Positions 8,855-17,284 of a stretch of DNA of 64,000 nt are shown piece by piece. The position numbers were made by a program, and so were the translations under genes. Source of the DNA: Nesterenkonia sp. LB17 (GTDB lineage: Bacteria > Actinomycetota > Actinomycetes > Actinomycetales > Micrococcaceae); NCBI RefSeq assembly GCF_022565915.1, contig NZ_JAJOYX010000006.1:62001-126000 (forward strand). The letters run 5' to 3'. The notes beneath the pieces are model-generated. The model searched no databases and had not been told where the DNA came from. It saw only the letters and a list, made by a program, of their open reading frames with translations. Every line of letters begins with the position of its first letter. The stretch's first letter is position 1.

Positions 8855-9787
8855 ATGCGCCAGGTGCTCAGTGTCATCTCGCTGCTGCTGGCCGCGGTGC
8901 TGGCCGGCTCGGCGCTGGCGGGGTTCCAGGCCGACCAGCTCCTGCGCGAGGACGAGCCCATTCGGCAGATCGCCGGCGAGCTCCCGCAGCAGGAGGGGTT
9001 CAGCGAGCTGGTCTCCGAGACGCTGCTGGATCAGATGGAGTCTGAGCTGCCCGGAGGGCTGGCGAATCTGCTCGGTGACCGGGCAGACTCCGCCGTGGAC
9101 TCCATCGTGGCCTCCATGTTGGAGAACGAGGAGATCGACGCCGCCTGGGACGAGACCCTGCAGGGCACCCGGGTGGACTACGCCGCGCAGCTGGAGACCA
9201 TGTTCGATCAGGGCACCACAGGGCAGTCCAGCGACCTGGACCTCGCCGTGGATCTGAGCCCGATGGCGGAGGCCATGACCGGGCCGCTGCGCGAGGGTCT
9301 GGACTCGGCCCTGGGCTGGCTGCCCTTCCTGGACACCGCCAGCTTCGAGTTCCTCGCCCCCGAGGTGGTGGTGGACATCGAAGCCACCACCGGAGAGGGC
9401 GCCGATCCCTACACCTGGGCGCTGCTGGCCGAGGTCAGCAGACATTGGCTGGTGCTCGCGGTCCTGGCCGGGGTGATGGTCGCGGTGGGCCTTCTGCTGG
9501 GACCGGGCCGCAGCCGATGGGTGGCGCTGGCCCTCGGCGGCCTGCTCGGAGTGGGCCTGGGGCTCGGGATCGCGCTCACCGTCGCGGCAGCGGAGTTCGG
9601 CGCAGTGACCGATGCGGCCACCCAGTCCCTGGTGGACCACCTCGAGGTGCAGATCACCGCATGGGCCCAGCCGGCCTGGTGGGTCTTCAGCGGCGCGGCG
9701 GGCGCCGCCGTCGTCGTCGGACTGCTCGGCAGTGTAGCCGCGCGGAGCAGCCGAAGGGTGACCTCGCCGCGAGGCCTCGATCGGTGA
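8855..9787 (+). CDS. Integral membrane protein, four predicted membrane segments
   Basis: About 310 aa. One N-terminal segment (residues about 4-23, VLSVISLLLAAVLAGSALAG) is followed by about 180 residues of acidic, probably extracytoplasmic, domain. Three closely spaced C-terminal segments come after it (HWLVLAVLAGVMVAVGLLLG, WVALALGGLLGVGLGLGIAL, WWVFSGAAGAAVVVGLLGSV). The ATG at 8855 is chosen because a strong AAGGAG lies 8 bases upstream. The frame is open for another 37 codons upstream without such a signal. I do not recognise the family. Related proteins are common as uncharacterised membrane proteins beside xseA/ispH in Micrococcaceae, but that placement is from general knowledge. Confidence 0.7.
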   Translation: MRQVLSVISLLLAAVLAGSALAGFQADQLLREDEPIRQIAGELPQQEGFSELVSETLLDQMESELPGGLANLLGDRADSAVDSIVASMLENEEIDAAWDETLQGTRVDYAAQLETMFDQGTTGQSSDLDLAVDLSPMAEAMTGPLREGLDSALGWLPFLDTASFEFLAPEVVVDIEATTGEGADPYTWALLAEVSRHWLVLAVLAGVMVAVGLLLGPGRSRWVALALGGLLGVGLGLGIALTVAAAEFGAVTDAATQSLVDHLEVQITAWAQPAWWVFSGAAGAAVVVGLLGSVAARSSRRVTSPRGLDR

Positions 9788-9857
9788 CCTTGGCCGGCGG
9801 CTTGATCCGGTGACCCGAACTGGGGCTTCACCCGGTGACTTCAACCAGGGACACGGT

Positions 9858-9887
9858 GTGACGGCCCCAGCCACCCGCCGGTAGACT
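9858..9887 (+). promoter_or_regulatory. Leaderless promoter of ispH (GTGACG-N18-TAGACT)
   Basis: A -35-like GTGACG (9858-9863) and TAGACT (9882-9887) are separated by 18 bases. The ATG at 9895 follows 7 bases after the -10, and no Shine-Dalgarno is present. Confidence 0.45.
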
Positions 9888-9894
9888 CAGCCCC

Positions 9895-11019
9895 ATGACT
9901 TCCACCGCCACCGCTCCCGACGCTTCGGCCCGGCGACAGCACATCGCTGTCCCCATGCCGATGGTGCCCCGCCGGCGCCGCAGCCCCGAGGAAGTGGCCG
10001 CAGAGTCCACCTTCACCGGTCCGCGCAAGGTGCTGCTCGCGGCGCCGCGCGGCTATTGCGCCGGGGTTGACCGCGCCGTCGTCGCCGTGGAGAAGGCGCT
10101 GGAGACCTACGGTGCTCCGGTCTACGTGCGCAAAGAGATCGTGCACAACCGACACGTCGTGGAGACCCTGCAGGAGAAGGGCGTCATCTTCGTCGAGGAG
10201 GCCGATGAGGTCCCCGAGGGTGCGCTGCTCGTCTTCTCGGCACACGGAGTCTCCCCGGCGGTCAAAGACCTGGCCGACAGTCGGAATCTGCAGACCATCG
10301 ACGCGACCTGCCCGCTGGTCACCAAGGTTCACCGCGAGGCCGTGCGCTTCGCCAGGGACGACTACGAGATCCTGCTGATCGGCCACGAGGGCCACGAAGA
10401 GGTCGAGGGCACCTACGGCGAGGCGCCGGACAACACCACGATCGTCAACGGTCCCTGGGAGGTCGATGACCTCCAGGTGCGCAACCCTGATCAGCTGATC
10501 TGGCTCTCACAGACCACGCTCTCGGTGGACGAGACCATGGAGACCGTGCAGAAGCTGCGCGAGCGCTTCCCGAAGCTGCAGGATCCGCCCTCAGACGACA
10601 TCTGCTACGCCACCTCCAACCGACAGGCCGCGATCAAGAAGGTCGCTCCGCAGTCGGATCTGGTGATCGTGGTGGGCTCCGAGAACTCCTCGAACTCCGT
10701 GCGGCTCAAAGAGGTCGCCAAGGAGTACGGCGCCGCCCGCGCCGAGCGCGTGGACTACGCCAACCAGGTCGATGAGGCCTGGTTCCAGGAGGCCGCGACG
10801 ATCGGGGTGACCTCCGGAGCCTCGGTCCCCGAGGTCCTGGTCGACGACGTCCTCCGGCTGCTCGCCGACTACGGCTACGGCAAGGTCGAAGAGGTCATCA
10901 CCGCCGAAGAGGACATCGTGTTCTCGCTGCCCAAGGAGATCCGCAAGGCGCTCACCCAGGCCGGCCACGACGACGTCGGCACCGGTGGCCGCAAGCGCAG
11001 CGCCTGCTCCACCTCCTGA
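9895..11019 (+). CDS. ispH: 4-hydroxy-3-methylbut-2-enyl diphosphate reductase
   Basis: Last enzyme of the MEP isoprenoid pathway. It reduces HMBPP to IPP and DMAPP with a [4Fe-4S] cluster. The three cluster cysteines are at residues 55 ([11 protein letters not shown]), 139 (DATCPLV) and 237 (CYATSNRQ). The conserved SAHGVSP, HEEVEGT and [11 protein letters not shown] segments are present. 374 aa, longer than the E. coli protein mainly through a 40-residue N-terminal extension, as is common in actinobacteria, and an RKRSACSTS tail. Confidence 0.97.
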   Translation: MTSTATAPDASARRQHIAVPMPMVPRRRRSPEEVAAESTFTGPRKVLLAAPRGYCAGVDRAVVAVEKALETYGAPVYVRKEIVHNRHVVETLQEKGVIFVEEADEVPEGALLVFSAHGVSPAVKDLADSRNLQTIDATCPLVTKVHREAVRFARDDYEILLIGHEGHEEVEGTYGEAPDNTTIVNGPWEVDDLQVRNPDQLIWLSQTTLSVDETMETVQKLRERFPKLQDPPSDDICYATSNRQAAIKKVAPQSDLVIVVGSENSSNSVRLKEVAKEYGAARAERVDYANQVDEAWFQEAATIGVTSGASVPEVLVDDVLRLLADYGYGKVEEVITAEEDIVFSLPKEIRKALTQAGHDDVGTGGRKRSACSTS

Positions 11020-11103
11020 GCCCCCAAGAGCCTCCGAGTTCCAGTTCTGGGCCCTGTTCGTGGGGGAGCGGTGCGCCCGGTCCGGGCATGACCTGGGCTG
11101 ACA

Positions 11104-11109
11104 TACGAT
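11104..11109 (+). promoter_or_regulatory. -10 box (TACGAT) of a leaderless promoter for the TauE gene
   Basis: TACGAT ends 6 bases before the ATG at 11116. A GAGGAG immediately abuts the ATG, too close to act as a normal ribosome binding site. Confidence 0.4.
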
Positions 11110-11115
11110 GAGGAG

Positions 11116-11880
11116 ATGACGGTGCTGGGCATGACTGCGGTGATCGCGGCCGCGGTGTTGATCGGCACCATCCTCCAACGGGTCTCCGGCACCGGTGTGG
11201 GCCTGGTGGTCGCCCCGGTGCTCTCCATCCTTCTCGGCCCCGCCTTCGGGGTGCTGGTGACCAATATGACCACCTTCGTCTCCGGCGGCCTGATCATGAT
11301 CGCGGTCTGGTCCCATGTCAGCTGGCGGCGCTTCTGGCTGATCATGCCCGCCTCGGTGCTGGGCGCGATTCCCGGGGCCTGGGTCGTCGGGCAGCTCAGC
11401 GCCGGCTGGCTGTCGATCATCGTCGGCGCGATCGTGGTCTTCGCGCTGCTGGTGACCTTCGCGCTGCCGAAGCTGCCGCATCTGCCCGGCCGCGGCGCCG
11501 GACTCTTCGCAGGGCTGCTGGGCGGATTCTTCAACACCACCTCTGGCGTCGCCGGGCCGGTGATGGTCATCTACTCCCGGGTCTCGCGCTGGGACCATCG
11601 CAGCTTCGCGGCCACGCTGCAACCGATCTTCATGACCATGGGTGCGGTCTCGGTGATCACGAAGCTGCTGATGGGCTCGGTGGAGGTCAACGGTCAGGCC
11701 GGGCCTCCGCTGGGATGGCTGTTCCCGGTGATCGTGGTGACCGTGATCGTGGGAATCCTGCTCGGCACGCAGCTGGCCAAACGCGTGTCCATTCCCACCG
11801 CGCGGACGCTCGCGATGACGCTGGCCGGACTCGGAGGAGCGGGCGCGATCATCCGCGGCACCATGGACGTCCTGGCATGA
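11116..11880 (+). CDS. Sulfite exporter TauE/SafE family permease
   Basis: 254 aa membrane protein of the TauE/SafE (DUF81) family, probably an anion or organosulfur exporter. Eight hydrophobic segments are seen, with the two family half-repeats. The first half has GTGVGLVVAPVLSILLGPAFGVLVTNMTTFVSG and the second has GLLGGFFNTTSGVAGPVMVIY. The MFS gene follows after 28 bases in the same direction, so they may be co-transcribed. The substrate is unknown. Confidence 0.88.
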   Translation: MTVLGMTAVIAAAVLIGTILQRVSGTGVGLVVAPVLSILLGPAFGVLVTNMTTFVSGGLIMIAVWSHVSWRRFWLIMPASVLGAIPGAWVVGQLSAGWLSIIVGAIVVFALLVTFALPKLPHLPGRGAGLFAGLLGGFFNTTSGVAGPVMVIYSRVSRWDHRSFAATLQPIFMTMGAVSVITKLLMGSVEVNGQAGPPLGWLFPVIVVTVIVGILLGTQLAKRVSIPTARTLAMTLAGLGGAGAIIRGTMDVLA

Positions 11881-11908
11881 CGGGTGCGCACACCACAGGG
11901 GCGCTCCC

Positions 11909-13096
11909 ATGACCGCGCAGAGCGCACACAGCCGCCGACTGCTCATCGCGCTGTTCTTCATCGGGGTGGCGACCTTCGCCCAGCTCTACTCGCCCCAGGG
12001 CCTGCTGCCGCTGATCGCGACGGAGCAGGAGGTCTCCGCCGACCGAGCGGCGCTGATGATCTCCACCGCCACCCTCGGGCTCGCCCTCGGCGTGATCCCC
12101 TGGTCCTATATCGGGGACGCCCACGGGCGGAAGAAGGCCATGATCTGGGCGATCAGCCTCGCCTGCTTCTTCGGGATCCTTGCGGTGCTCATGCCCGTCC
12201 TCTTCGTGAGCCAGGGCTTCGAGCTCACCCTGCTGATGCGCTTCATCGAGGGGTTCATGCTCGGCGGGGTGCCGGCACTGGCCGTGGCGTACCTCAACGA
12301 GGAGGTCAGTCCCAAGATCGCGGTGGCCGCGGCGGGCACGTATATCTCGGGGACCTCGCTGGGCGGTCTGACCGGTCGCATCGTGGCGGCCCCAGTGGGG
12401 GAGCAGCTCGGCTGGAAGATCGGGATGCTCACCGTGACGCTGATCGCCGTGGCCTGCGTGGTGGTGTTCCTGCGGCTGGCGCCCATCGCGCAGAACTTCA
12501 CCCCGCGCCGGGTCCGGCTGCGCGAGATCGTGCCGGCGCTGACCGGGAACCTGCGCTCAGCCACCCTCTGGACCCTGTACCTGCAGGGCTTCCTCACCAT
12601 GGGCGGCTTCGTGGCCATGTACAACTTCCTGGGCTTCCACCTCTCCGCTCCGCCGTATTCGATCCCGTTGTGGATCGTCTCCTTCGTCTTCCTCGCCTAC
12701 CTGGCCGGCACCTGGTCCTCCCCGCGGGCCGGACGGCTGGCCGCGCGATACTCGCGCAAACCGGTGCTGATCGCAGGGAACCTGATCATGATCCTGGGCG
12801 TCGGACTGACCCTGGTGCCGCATCTGGCGGTGATCATCCTGGGCACCGTGGTGCTCACCGCAGGGTTCTTCGCCGCCCACGCCGTCGCCTCGGGCTGGGT
12901 CGGTGCGGCCGCCACGGCCGGTCGTGCCCAGTCGGCCTCGCTGTATAACCTGGGCTACTACGGCGGCTCCTCGATCTTCGGCTACCTCGGCGGAACCGCG
13001 CTGAACGCCGCGGGCTGGTCCGGGACGGTCCTGATGGTGCTCGGACTCGCCGGGCTCGCGACCGTGCTGGCCGTCGTGGTCCTGCCCAGGGACTGA
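11909..13096 (+). CDS. MFS transporter
   Basis: 395 aa, twelve predicted membrane helices. The MFS motif A-like loop between TM2 and TM3 reads GDAHGRKKAMIWA. The segments RFIEGFMLGGVPALAVAYLNEEV and GTYISGTSLGGLTGR resemble the YnfM/arabinose-efflux-type branch of MFS drug/sugar exporters. It lies 28 bases behind the TauE gene. The substrate cannot be inferred. Two direct copies of a 15-base sequence follow at the stop codon. Confidence 0.88.
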   Translation: MTAQSAHSRRLLIALFFIGVATFAQLYSPQGLLPLIATEQEVSADRAALMISTATLGLALGVIPWSYIGDAHGRKKAMIWAISLACFFGILAVLMPVLFVSQGFELTLLMRFIEGFMLGGVPALAVAYLNEEVSPKIAVAAAGTYISGTSLGGLTGRIVAAPVGEQLGWKIGMLTVTLIAVACVVVFLRLAPIAQNFTPRRVRLREIVPALTGNLRSATLWTLYLQGFLTMGGFVAMYNFLGFHLSAPPYSIPLWIVSFVFLAYLAGTWSSPRAGRLAARYSRKPVLIAGNLIMILGVGLTLVPHLAVIILGTVVLTAGFFAAHAVASGWVGAAATAGRAQSASLYNLGYYGGSSIFGYLGGTALNAAGWSGTVLMVLGLAGLATVLAVVVLPRD

Positions 13097-13124
13097 GCGC
13101 CCCACACCTGAGCGCCCCACACCT
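13095..13124. repeat. Direct repeat, two adjacent copies of a 15-base unit
   Basis: GAGCGCCCCACACCT occurs at 13095-13109 and again at 13110-13124, starting inside the MFS stop codon and followed by the GC palindrome GGGCGCCC. It is probably a slippage duplication and has no obvious role. Confidence 0.85.
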
Positions 13125-13288
13125 GGGCGCCCAGGCACACCACGGCGCCCAGTTCGAGCAGGGTGACCACAGCTCGCTCGTCATCATTTCGGTTCAAGGT
13201 CGCAACTTATCCTGAGTCCCCGTAGACTCTGTGAGCCCTGTCACCAGATAGAGCGCACCCCAGCACCCCACCAGCAGGAGTACCGGCA

Positions 13289-14950
13289 ATGACGACGCCT
13301 CCGCGTTCACGTGTCTCAGGCGACCACCTGAAGAAATACGACCCCCGCACGCAGTCGGAGGCCGAGTCCGAAGAGCTCTCAGTCGGTGCTCGCGCCGAGG
13401 GCCTCGAACGCCCGGCTCTGCTGCGCCGGATGATCGGCCTCATCGGCGGCGTCGTCCTGGCGCTCCTGGTCTACACCGTGATGCCCGGGGACATGGAGGT
13501 CTGGCCCCGGCTGACCGCCGCCACCGCGGTGCTGATGGCAGTGTGGTGGATGACCGAGGCCATCCCGATCCCGGCCACGGCGCTGCTGCCGCTGATCATC
13601 TTCCCGCTGCTGGTCCCCGCGGGGGACTTCGGCAGCGCCGAGGAGGCGGTGGGCGGGGTCTCCGTCGACGACGTGGGCGCCAGCTACGGAAACAACATCA
13701 TCTTCCTGTTCATGGGCGGCTTCATGCTCGCCCTGGCCATGCAGCGCTGGAACCTGCACCGCAGGATCGCGCTGATGACCCTGCGCGCCATGGGCTCCAA
13801 GCCGGTGAACCTGATCGCCGGATTCATGATCGCCACCGGCTTCCTCTCCATGTGGGTCTCCAACACCGCCACCGCGGTGATGATGCTGCCCATCGGCGTC
13901 TCGGTGCTGATGCTGGTCAGCAAGATCATGAAGGGCGAGGACCCGGCCACGGCCAAGCACGCCGACGAGGAAGAGACGAACCAGGCGCTGAAGTCGAACT
14001 TCGGCACCGCCCTGATGCTCGGCATCGCCTACGCCGCATCCATCGGCTCCCTGGGCACCATCATCGGCACCCCGCCCAACGCGCTGCTGGCCGGTCACAT
14101 GTCGGCCAACCACGACCTGACCATCGGCTTCGGCCAGTGGATGCTCGTGGGTGTGCCGATCTCGATCATCATGCTGGTCATCGCCTGGGTCCTGCTGACC
14201 CGGGTGCTCTTCCGCCCCGAGATCGACGACATCCCCGGCGGCGGTGACCTGATCCGTGACGAGCTGCGCAAGCTCGGTCCGATGTCCGCCGCCGAGGTGC
14301 GCGTGCTGGTCATCTTCGTGCTCGCCGCGGCCTCCTGGGTCTTCATCCCGCTGATCTCCACCAACCTGCTCGGCATGGAGGATCCGTTCATCTCCGATGC
14401 GGGCATCGCCATGGTCGTGGGTCTGCTGCTGTTCCTGCTCCCCGGCGGCGCCGCCAAGGGTGTGCGCCTGCTGGACTGGGAGTACGCCGCGAAGCTGCCC
14501 TGGGGCGTGCTGCTGCTCTTCGGCGGAGGCCTGGCCCTCTCGGCTCAGTTCGGCAACTCCGGGCTCTCCGTCTGGCTCGGCACGCAGGTCGAGGGCCTCG
14601 CCGGGATCCCGGTCTGGGTCCTGGTCCTGGTCGCGGCCTTGGGCATCCTGGTGCTCACCGAGATGACCTCGAACACGGCGACGGCGGCCACCTTCCTTCC
14701 GGTCGCCTCCGGCGTGGCGATGGGCACCGGTGTCGACCCGTTGATCCTCGCAGCCCCGGTGGCGCTGGCCGCGACCTGCGCCTTCATGCTGCCGGTGGCC
14801 ACACCTCCGAACGCGATTGCCTACGGCTCCGGCTATGTGACCATCGGGCAGATGATCAAGGGCGGCGTCTGGCTCAACGTGGCCGGCGTCGTCATCATCA
14901 CCGCGGTCTGCATGACCATCCTGGTCTGGGTCTTCGGCCTGACCCTGTAG
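13289..14950 (+). CDS. DASS/SLC13 family sodium:dicarboxylate (anion) symporter
   Basis: 553 aa membrane protein of the divalent anion:Na+ symporter family. Both Na+/substrate-binding hairpins are visible: SNTATAVMMLPIG with GTPPNALLAGHM in the first half, and TSNTATAATFLPVASG with ATPPNAIAYGSG in the second. A cytosolic N-terminus of about 50 residues precedes the first helix, and 12-14 hydrophobic segments are seen. The likely substrate is succinate, malate or another C4 acid. An AGGAG lies about 9 bases before the ATG, and a TAGACT -10 candidate sits at 13223. It stands alone in its operon. Confidence 0.92.
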   Translation: MTTPPRSRVSGDHLKKYDPRTQSEAESEELSVGARAEGLERPALLRRMIGLIGGVVLALLVYTVMPGDMEVWPRLTAATAVLMAVWWMTEAIPIPATALLPLIIFPLLVPAGDFGSAEEAVGGVSVDDVGASYGNNIIFLFMGGFMLALAMQRWNLHRRIALMTLRAMGSKPVNLIAGFMIATGFLSMWVSNTATAVMMLPIGVSVLMLVSKIMKGEDPATAKHADEEETNQALKSNFGTALMLGIAYAASIGSLGTIIGTPPNALLAGHMSANHDLTIGFGQWMLVGVPISIIMLVIAWVLLTRVLFRPEIDDIPGGGDLIRDELRKLGPMSAAEVRVLVIFVLAAASWVFIPLISTNLLGMEDPFISDAGIAMVVGLLLFLLPGGAAKGVRLLDWEYAAKLPWGVLLLFGGGLALSAQFGNSGLSVWLGTQVEGLAGIPVWVLVLVAALGILVLTEMTSNTATAATFLPVASGVAMGTGVDPLILAAPVALAATCAFMLPVATPPNAIAYGSGYVTIGQMIKGGVWLNVAGVVIITAVCMTILVWVFGLTL

Positions 14951-15008
14951 CACCGAGGAGCTCCCACATGCCCGTCCTCTCGAGGAGCAGGGCACTTCAC
15001 AACAGCGA

Positions 15009-15057
15009 AGTCAGGGGCAGTGAACCGCAGCGTCAGCGCGGATCGCTGCCCCTGACT
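15009..15057. terminator. Bidirectional terminator candidate, 12-bp stem
   Basis: AGTCAGGGGCAG (15009-15020) pairs with CTGCCCCTGACT (15046-15057) across a 25-base loop, between the convergent symporter and rmuC genes. A third, imperfect copy of the arm (TTCACTGCCCCTGATT) lies at the 3' end of rmuC, so alternative hairpins are possible. Confidence 0.65.
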
Positions 15058-15076
15058 CTTCACTGTCCTTGACTTT

Positions 15077-16294
15077 TCACTGCCCCTGATTGCGCTCAGA
15101 CTCCAGCCGGGGACCCAGCGGGTTGACCTCGGTGCTCACCGTGGTGGTGCTCAGCGTCTCGCCGAGGTCCTCCAGCAGACCCTCCGCGGAGGTGGCGGTG
15201 GGCTCACCGACCTCCAGCCGGCTCATCGCCTCCACCTTGGGCAGCACCTGACGCTCGATGTTGCCGATCAGCGAGTTGTACGCCGTCACCGCCTGGCGCA
15301 GCCGGTCCCCGGTGCGGGCCAGATGTTCGCTCATCTTGGCCAGCCGGCGGTAGAGGTCGCGGGAATGATCCACGACCTCGCGGATGTTCTGCGCCAGCCG
15401 CTCCTGCCGCCAGGCCGCGGAGACGGCCTTGAGCGAGGCCAGCAGCGAGGCCGGGGAGACCAGGGTGACGCCCTTGGAGAGCGCGTCATCGAGCAGCATC
15501 GGGTCCGCCTCCATCGCCGCCGAGAGCAGAGACTCGGCAGGGACGAAGCAGAAGACCACATCGGGGGAGAGGTCCACCGCCTCCCAGTAGCGCTTCTTCG
15601 CCAGCTCATCCACCCGGGCACGCAGCGCCTTGGCCTGGGCCTTGGGGTCCGTGGCGTTCAAGGGGGCCTTCGCGTCCAGGACCAGCTGGCGTCCACCGGG
15701 CAGGTGCACCACCATGTCTGGGATCAGCAGCTGCCCGTCGGTCCCGCGTCCGCTGTGCTGCTCGGTGAAGTCCACATGGGGGAGCATCCCGGCGGACTCC
15801 ACCACCCGGCGCAGCTGCACCTCGCCCCAGTGTCCGCGCGCCGAGGTCGAATGCAGGCTCCCGAGCAGCGCCTGGGTGGATTCGATGATCCGCGCATCGG
15901 TCTCTGCGGCGGAGGTCAGCTGCTGGGAGAGTCGGGAGTGCTGGGCGGCCCGCTCGGTCTCGAGCTCCTGGACCCGGCGGTGCATCTCGGTGACGCCCTG
16001 ACGCACCGGGTGCAGCATCTCTACCAGCGTCTCGCGCTCCCTGGCCGCCTCGGAATCCTCCTCGCGCCGCCGCTCGAGCTCCCAGAGCCGGCCTTCTGCG
16101 GTGGCCAGCTCCTGCTGCGCCGACGCGAGCTGGGCCTGGGCGTCGACGAGGTCCGTCTGTGCGCCGTGCAGCTGACCGCGCAGCGCGGCGGCGTCCTCGG
16201 TGCCGCGGCGCAGCAGATAGAGCACCAGCCAGCTGCCCAGGACGCCGAGCAGAACACCGAGCAGGACAGCGGCGAAGAAGTACAGATTGGTCAT
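15077..16294 (-). CDS. rmuC: DNA recombination protein RmuC
   Basis: 405 aa. An N-terminal membrane anchor (residues about 4-25, FFAAVLLGVLLGVLGSWLVLYLL) is followed by a coiled coil (about 30-130, rich in Ala/Gln/Glu). The RmuC nuclease-like domain follows: GHWGEVQLRRVVESAGML, LLIPDMVVHLPGGRQLVLDAKAPL with the endonuclease-fold D..K, then VVFCFVPAESLLSAA and VTLVSPASLLASLKAV. RmuC limits inversions at short inverted repeats. The ATG at 16294 fits the membrane anchor; an in-frame start at 16324 adds ten residues. Confidence 0.9.
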   Translation of the reverse strand: MTNLYFFAAVLLGVLLGVLGSWLVLYLLRRGTEDAAALRGQLHGAQTDLVDAQAQLASAQQELATAEGRLWELERRREEDSEAARERETLVEMLHPVRQGVTEMHRRVQELETERAAQHSRLSQQLTSAAETDARIIESTQALLGSLHSTSARGHWGEVQLRRVVESAGMLPHVDFTEQHSGRGTDGQLLIPDMVVHLPGGRQLVLDAKAPLNATDPKAQAKALRARVDELAKKRYWEAVDLSPDVVFCFVPAESLLSAAMEADPMLLDDALSKGVTLVSPASLLASLKAVSAAWRQERLAQNIREVVDHSRDLYRRLAKMSEHLARTGDRLRQAVTAYNSLIGNIERQVLPKVEAMSRLEVGEPTATSAEGLLEDLGETLSTTTVSTEVNPLGPRLESERNQGQ

Positions 16295-16395
16295 GACACC
16301 CAGCATGTCACCGGGCACTGACATAGTGTGGCGCGAGAGAGCCTGAGGTTGAACCTCCCCCGAGAATCCGAACGCGAGAAAGCCCGAGGAGATCC

Positions 16396-17157
16396 ATGAT
16401 TCGCATCCTGCTGGTCCGCCATGGCGAGACCGAGTGGAACAAGGCGCACCGGCTGCAGGGCCATTCGGACATCGAGCTGTCCGACTCCGGGGCGCTGCAG
16501 GCGCGCACCACCGGCGCCTTCATCCGCGCGCAGCACCCCGCACAGGCTCATGTCTCCAGCCTGGTCCGCACCCAGCAGACCTTCGCCGAGTTCGGCCTGG
16601 ATCTGACCCCGCGCATCTGGGACGAGCTGCGCGAGCAGAACCTGGGCGAGTGGGAGGGCGCCTATGCCGCGCAGATCCGGGACGCCGAGCCGGAGAACTT
16701 CGAGGGCTGGCGCGCCGGCAGCTACACCCCCGCCGATGGGGAGACCCACCAGGCGCTGCAGACCCGGATGACCGGAGCGTTCGCGGACATCGTGCGCGCC
16801 ACCGCGGAGACCGCACCCACGTCCTCGGCGGATCTGAGCTTTGAGGTGCGCACCGCCGTCCTCGTCTCCCATGGTGCTGCGCTGCGGGTGCTCTTCGAAG
16901 GCCTGGGGCTCATCGACCGGACCCAGTTCATCCCGCTGACCCCGGCCTCGGTCACGGTGCTCGACATCCCGCTCACCAAGGGCCCGGTCTCCTCCTCGCT
17001 GCCGAACTCGGGTCTCGACGAGGACCACGACGACGACGCCGAGGCCCGCGCGATCCGGGCGCTCACCGACGCCCAGATCGCCGATCACGCCAGGCTGCGG
17101 CTGATCAACCTCTCCCCGGAGCTGCTGAACCCGGGTGAGAAGACGACCGCGATCTGA
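16396..17157 (+). CDS. Histidine phosphatase (phosphoglycerate mutase-like) family protein
   Basis: 253 aa. The RHGETEWN motif at residues 8-15 holds the phosphohistidine (H9). The second arginine/histidine set is in SSLVRTQQT and LVSHGAALRVLFEG, with an ELREQNLGEWEG acid. This is a small-molecule phosphatase or cofactor-dependent mutase of unknown substrate. A C-terminal acidic insert (LDEDHDDDAEARA) is unusual. A GAGGAG lies 5 bases before the ATG. It is divergent from rmuC. Confidence 0.88.
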   Translation: MIRILLVRHGETEWNKAHRLQGHSDIELSDSGALQARTTGAFIRAQHPAQAHVSSLVRTQQTFAEFGLDLTPRIWDELREQNLGEWEGAYAAQIRDAEPENFEGWRAGSYTPADGETHQALQTRMTGAFADIVRATAETAPTSSADLSFEVRTAVLVSHGAALRVLFEGLGLIDRTQFIPLTPASVTVLDIPLTKGPVSSSLPNSGLDEDHDDDAEARAIRALTDAQIADHARLRLINLSPELLNPGEKTTAI

Positions 17158-17180
17158 GCGGCAACACCGCCTGACACAGA

Positions 17181-17247
17181 CGAGTGGGCGATCTGAGGGA
17201 TTCTTTCGCCCCTGAAGGCAGGAAGACTCACTCAGATCGCCCACTCG
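17181..17247. terminator. Bidirectional terminator candidate, 17-bp perfect inverted repeat
   Basis: CGAGTGGGCGATCTGAG (17181-17197) and its exact reverse complement (17231-17247) flank a 33-base loop between two convergent genes. The stem is unusually long and perfect for a terminator, and there is no T-tract on either side. Confidence 0.7.
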
Positions 17248-17284
17248 ATGCGGGGTGTCCCGGGAGGCCGGGCCGGTGCAAGAC

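Noticed and set aside
5748-17218. A 17-base near-match (TCTTTCGCCCC-G/T-GAAGG) at 5748-5764 and 17202-17218 that looked like a shared regulatory motif
   Set aside because: With one mismatch in 17, such pairs are expected by chance several times in a GC-biased 64-kb window. The two places have no functional link (upstream of a gene versus in a terminator loop).
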